Below are positions 62,535 through 64,000 of a DNA stretch of 64,000 bases, piece after piece; position 1 is the first letter of the stretch; every line of letters begins with the position of its first letter. The notes below the pieces were generated by a model that saw only the letters and a program-made list of their open reading frames with translations, did not search any database and was not told where the DNA came from. The translations under genes and the position numbers were made by a program. Source of the DNA: Neodontobutis hainanensis (Eukaryota; Chordata; Actinopteri; Gobiiformes; Odontobutidae); contig JALDNG010000746.1 in assembly GCA_024349245.1 (NCBI GenBank), forward strand, positions 59,466 to 123,465. Direction: 5' to 3'.

Positions 62535-64000
62535 ATCATTGATGAAATATTACATAATACATAAATCTATTCTCGATGTTCAAAAATAGCAATGTAAACT
62601 TTGCATATTTTACTTCGTTTTTTCATGCACGAACTTAAAAATCATCTTAAAAAATTAAATAGTTCAACTTATCATAATTAGGCAGAGTAAAAGAATTGAA
62701 TTCATTGAGTTATCGTTTTTTAATTCATAACTATATTTTCACTGGGATGTGCATAAAAACAAACATTAGAACTTATCAACTATTTTCAGAATTGATATTT
62801 CCTGCGCAAGCCCAGAGCATATGATCGGTATTTATTTTTTTTCTGATTCCTTTTCATCATTAAATTCTAATTTTTGAATCAACAATCCATTCAAACAGTA
62901 ATATAGGACTGATAATGAAATGCACATGAATTTAGGAATAAGTCATTTGAAATTAATTATATTTAAAGTAAAATCTTTTAATAATAATTGATATGACATA
63001 AATTAATTTTAATCCCTCGAGTGTAATTTAGTTTTGGCATTACATTGTTCACGTTTTTTTATTTAAAAGTCAGCTTTCATTTTACAAAAATTAGCTTTAA
63101 ACGTATTTGTTTTTCAAAATTTTTTTCTGTTTTAACTTTTGAACCATATTTAAGTTTGTTGTACGCACATTTAAATTTAATACTTTAAAATTTAAATTAA
63201 ACGTAATTGTTTTATTTAAATTATAAATAATCTATGTAACAATTCTCGAATAAGTAAGAACGTTCTCTTTCTGTCCCGTTTCGGCATGTATATACGAGTC
63301 AGTCTTCAGCTCCAAGTTTAAAATAAGAATTTGTTATTCAAAGAAAAAGATCACAGTTATAAAAACTAAAATTTTTTATAACATTTAAAGAATGAAAATT
63401 AGATTATAGGATACAAAAGTTAATGATATCCGAAAAAATCCTCATTTTGATGAAAACTAGTTTATATTATTCACTGTAAATATGTTTAAAATTAACGTAA
63501 ATATGAATAAATCCTGTTTAGGACTTTGAGTTTTGCGATAAACCATCATGTGAAAATAGTTTCAACTATCTTTCTGTTGTCAGAAATTATATCGAAAGGA
63601 TAAGGTTTACATATAAATTAAGGCTTCTATTACAATATGAATGTCAGAATACTTTCTCTTTCCAGCTCATCACGTTTCTTTATATTTTGAATATGTTGTC
63701 AAAAATTCACTACAATGAGGATGTTGGAATAATCTACTGTGAGATGAAAAAAATATTCTTGTTAAAATTACGACATGCTCTATAACAATATGAGATTATT
63801 GATATAAAGGTAACTATTTAAGCTCCCATAATATGTTTGGTTTCTCTATGTTCTCATTTTGAACTGCAATATTTTTTCTGTGAGTTTACTTTTTATAATT
63901 CACGAGCCATCAACCAATTTCTTGCTGTGATATTTTGTTTACCCATATTTCCTATGTAAATTCTAGCCTTCATAAGAGTAACTCAATAGGTTACTGTCTT
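62535..64000. other. AT-rich region, no gene seen
   Basis: No frame, repeat or RNA gene could be supported to the end of the window. Confidence 0.45.

Noticed and set aside
1..64000. CRISPR arrays, rRNA genes, tandem microsatellites, bacterial operons
   Set aside because: Looked for by eye and not found; ribosome-binding sites and operon layouts are absent, and the coding regions are spliced.

Overview
The window looks like nuclear DNA of a small, derived animal. It is very AT-rich and lacks bacterial-style gene packing. Its clearest gene (38.2-40.5 kb, minus) encodes a Ras-association/FHA/DIL protein of the afadin/canoe type, a metazoan adherens-junction family. Several genes only read through if introns of about 17-27 nt are removed. 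The best proof is a 23-nt GT..AG insert that splits the CxxC active site of a protein-disulfide-isomerase-like protein at 49.9 kb. Introns this short in an animal point, as far as I recall, to the dicyemid mesozoans (Dicyema), with orthonectids as the alternative. That assignment is inference; no rRNA or tRNA gene was found to test it.

Layout. 1-36 kb is mostly AT-rich sequence in which I see no system. It contains islands of coding-like sequence: a small putative secreted protein (3.7 kb), an unassigned open exon (5.2 kb), a short two-exon gene (15.1 kb), a three-copy family of decaying sequences (11.6, 18.8, 26.3 kb), two genes transcribed away from each other at 22.2-22.9 kb, and a two-exon GNAT-like gene (33.7 kb). 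36.8-40.5 kb, minus strand, carries a small secreted Lys/Asn-rich protein, an unrecognised protein with 43- and 26-nt introns, and the afadin homologue. 40.5-47.3 kb has no gene I can assign, apart from a Merlin-type transposase relic at 46.3-46.6 kb. 47.3-50.1 kb, minus, is the PDI-like gene: signal peptide, one thioredoxin fold with CHHC, and a long Pro/Phe/Asn-rich tail, in six exons. 50.7-51.5 kb holds a second Merlin/ISXO2-like relic. 52.4-58.0 kb, minus, holds a clear NPC2-type (ML-domain) secreted protein plus several weaker, partly broken ML-like pieces that suggest a decaying local family. 58.8-59.1 kb has a small plus-strand gene behind a TATA box. 59.7-60.6 kb is probably a third transposase relic.

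Themes. Many readable products start with a signal peptide, so secretion and membrane trafficking are over-represented; afadin is the cytoplasmic junction scaffold. Introns are split between tiny (17-34 nt) and long (about 1.3 kb in the PDI gene). Several otherwise good reading frames break by one base at homopolymer runs. Sequencing or assembly error is the simplest explanation, but decay is not excluded. All splice models are hand-made and need RNA evidence.
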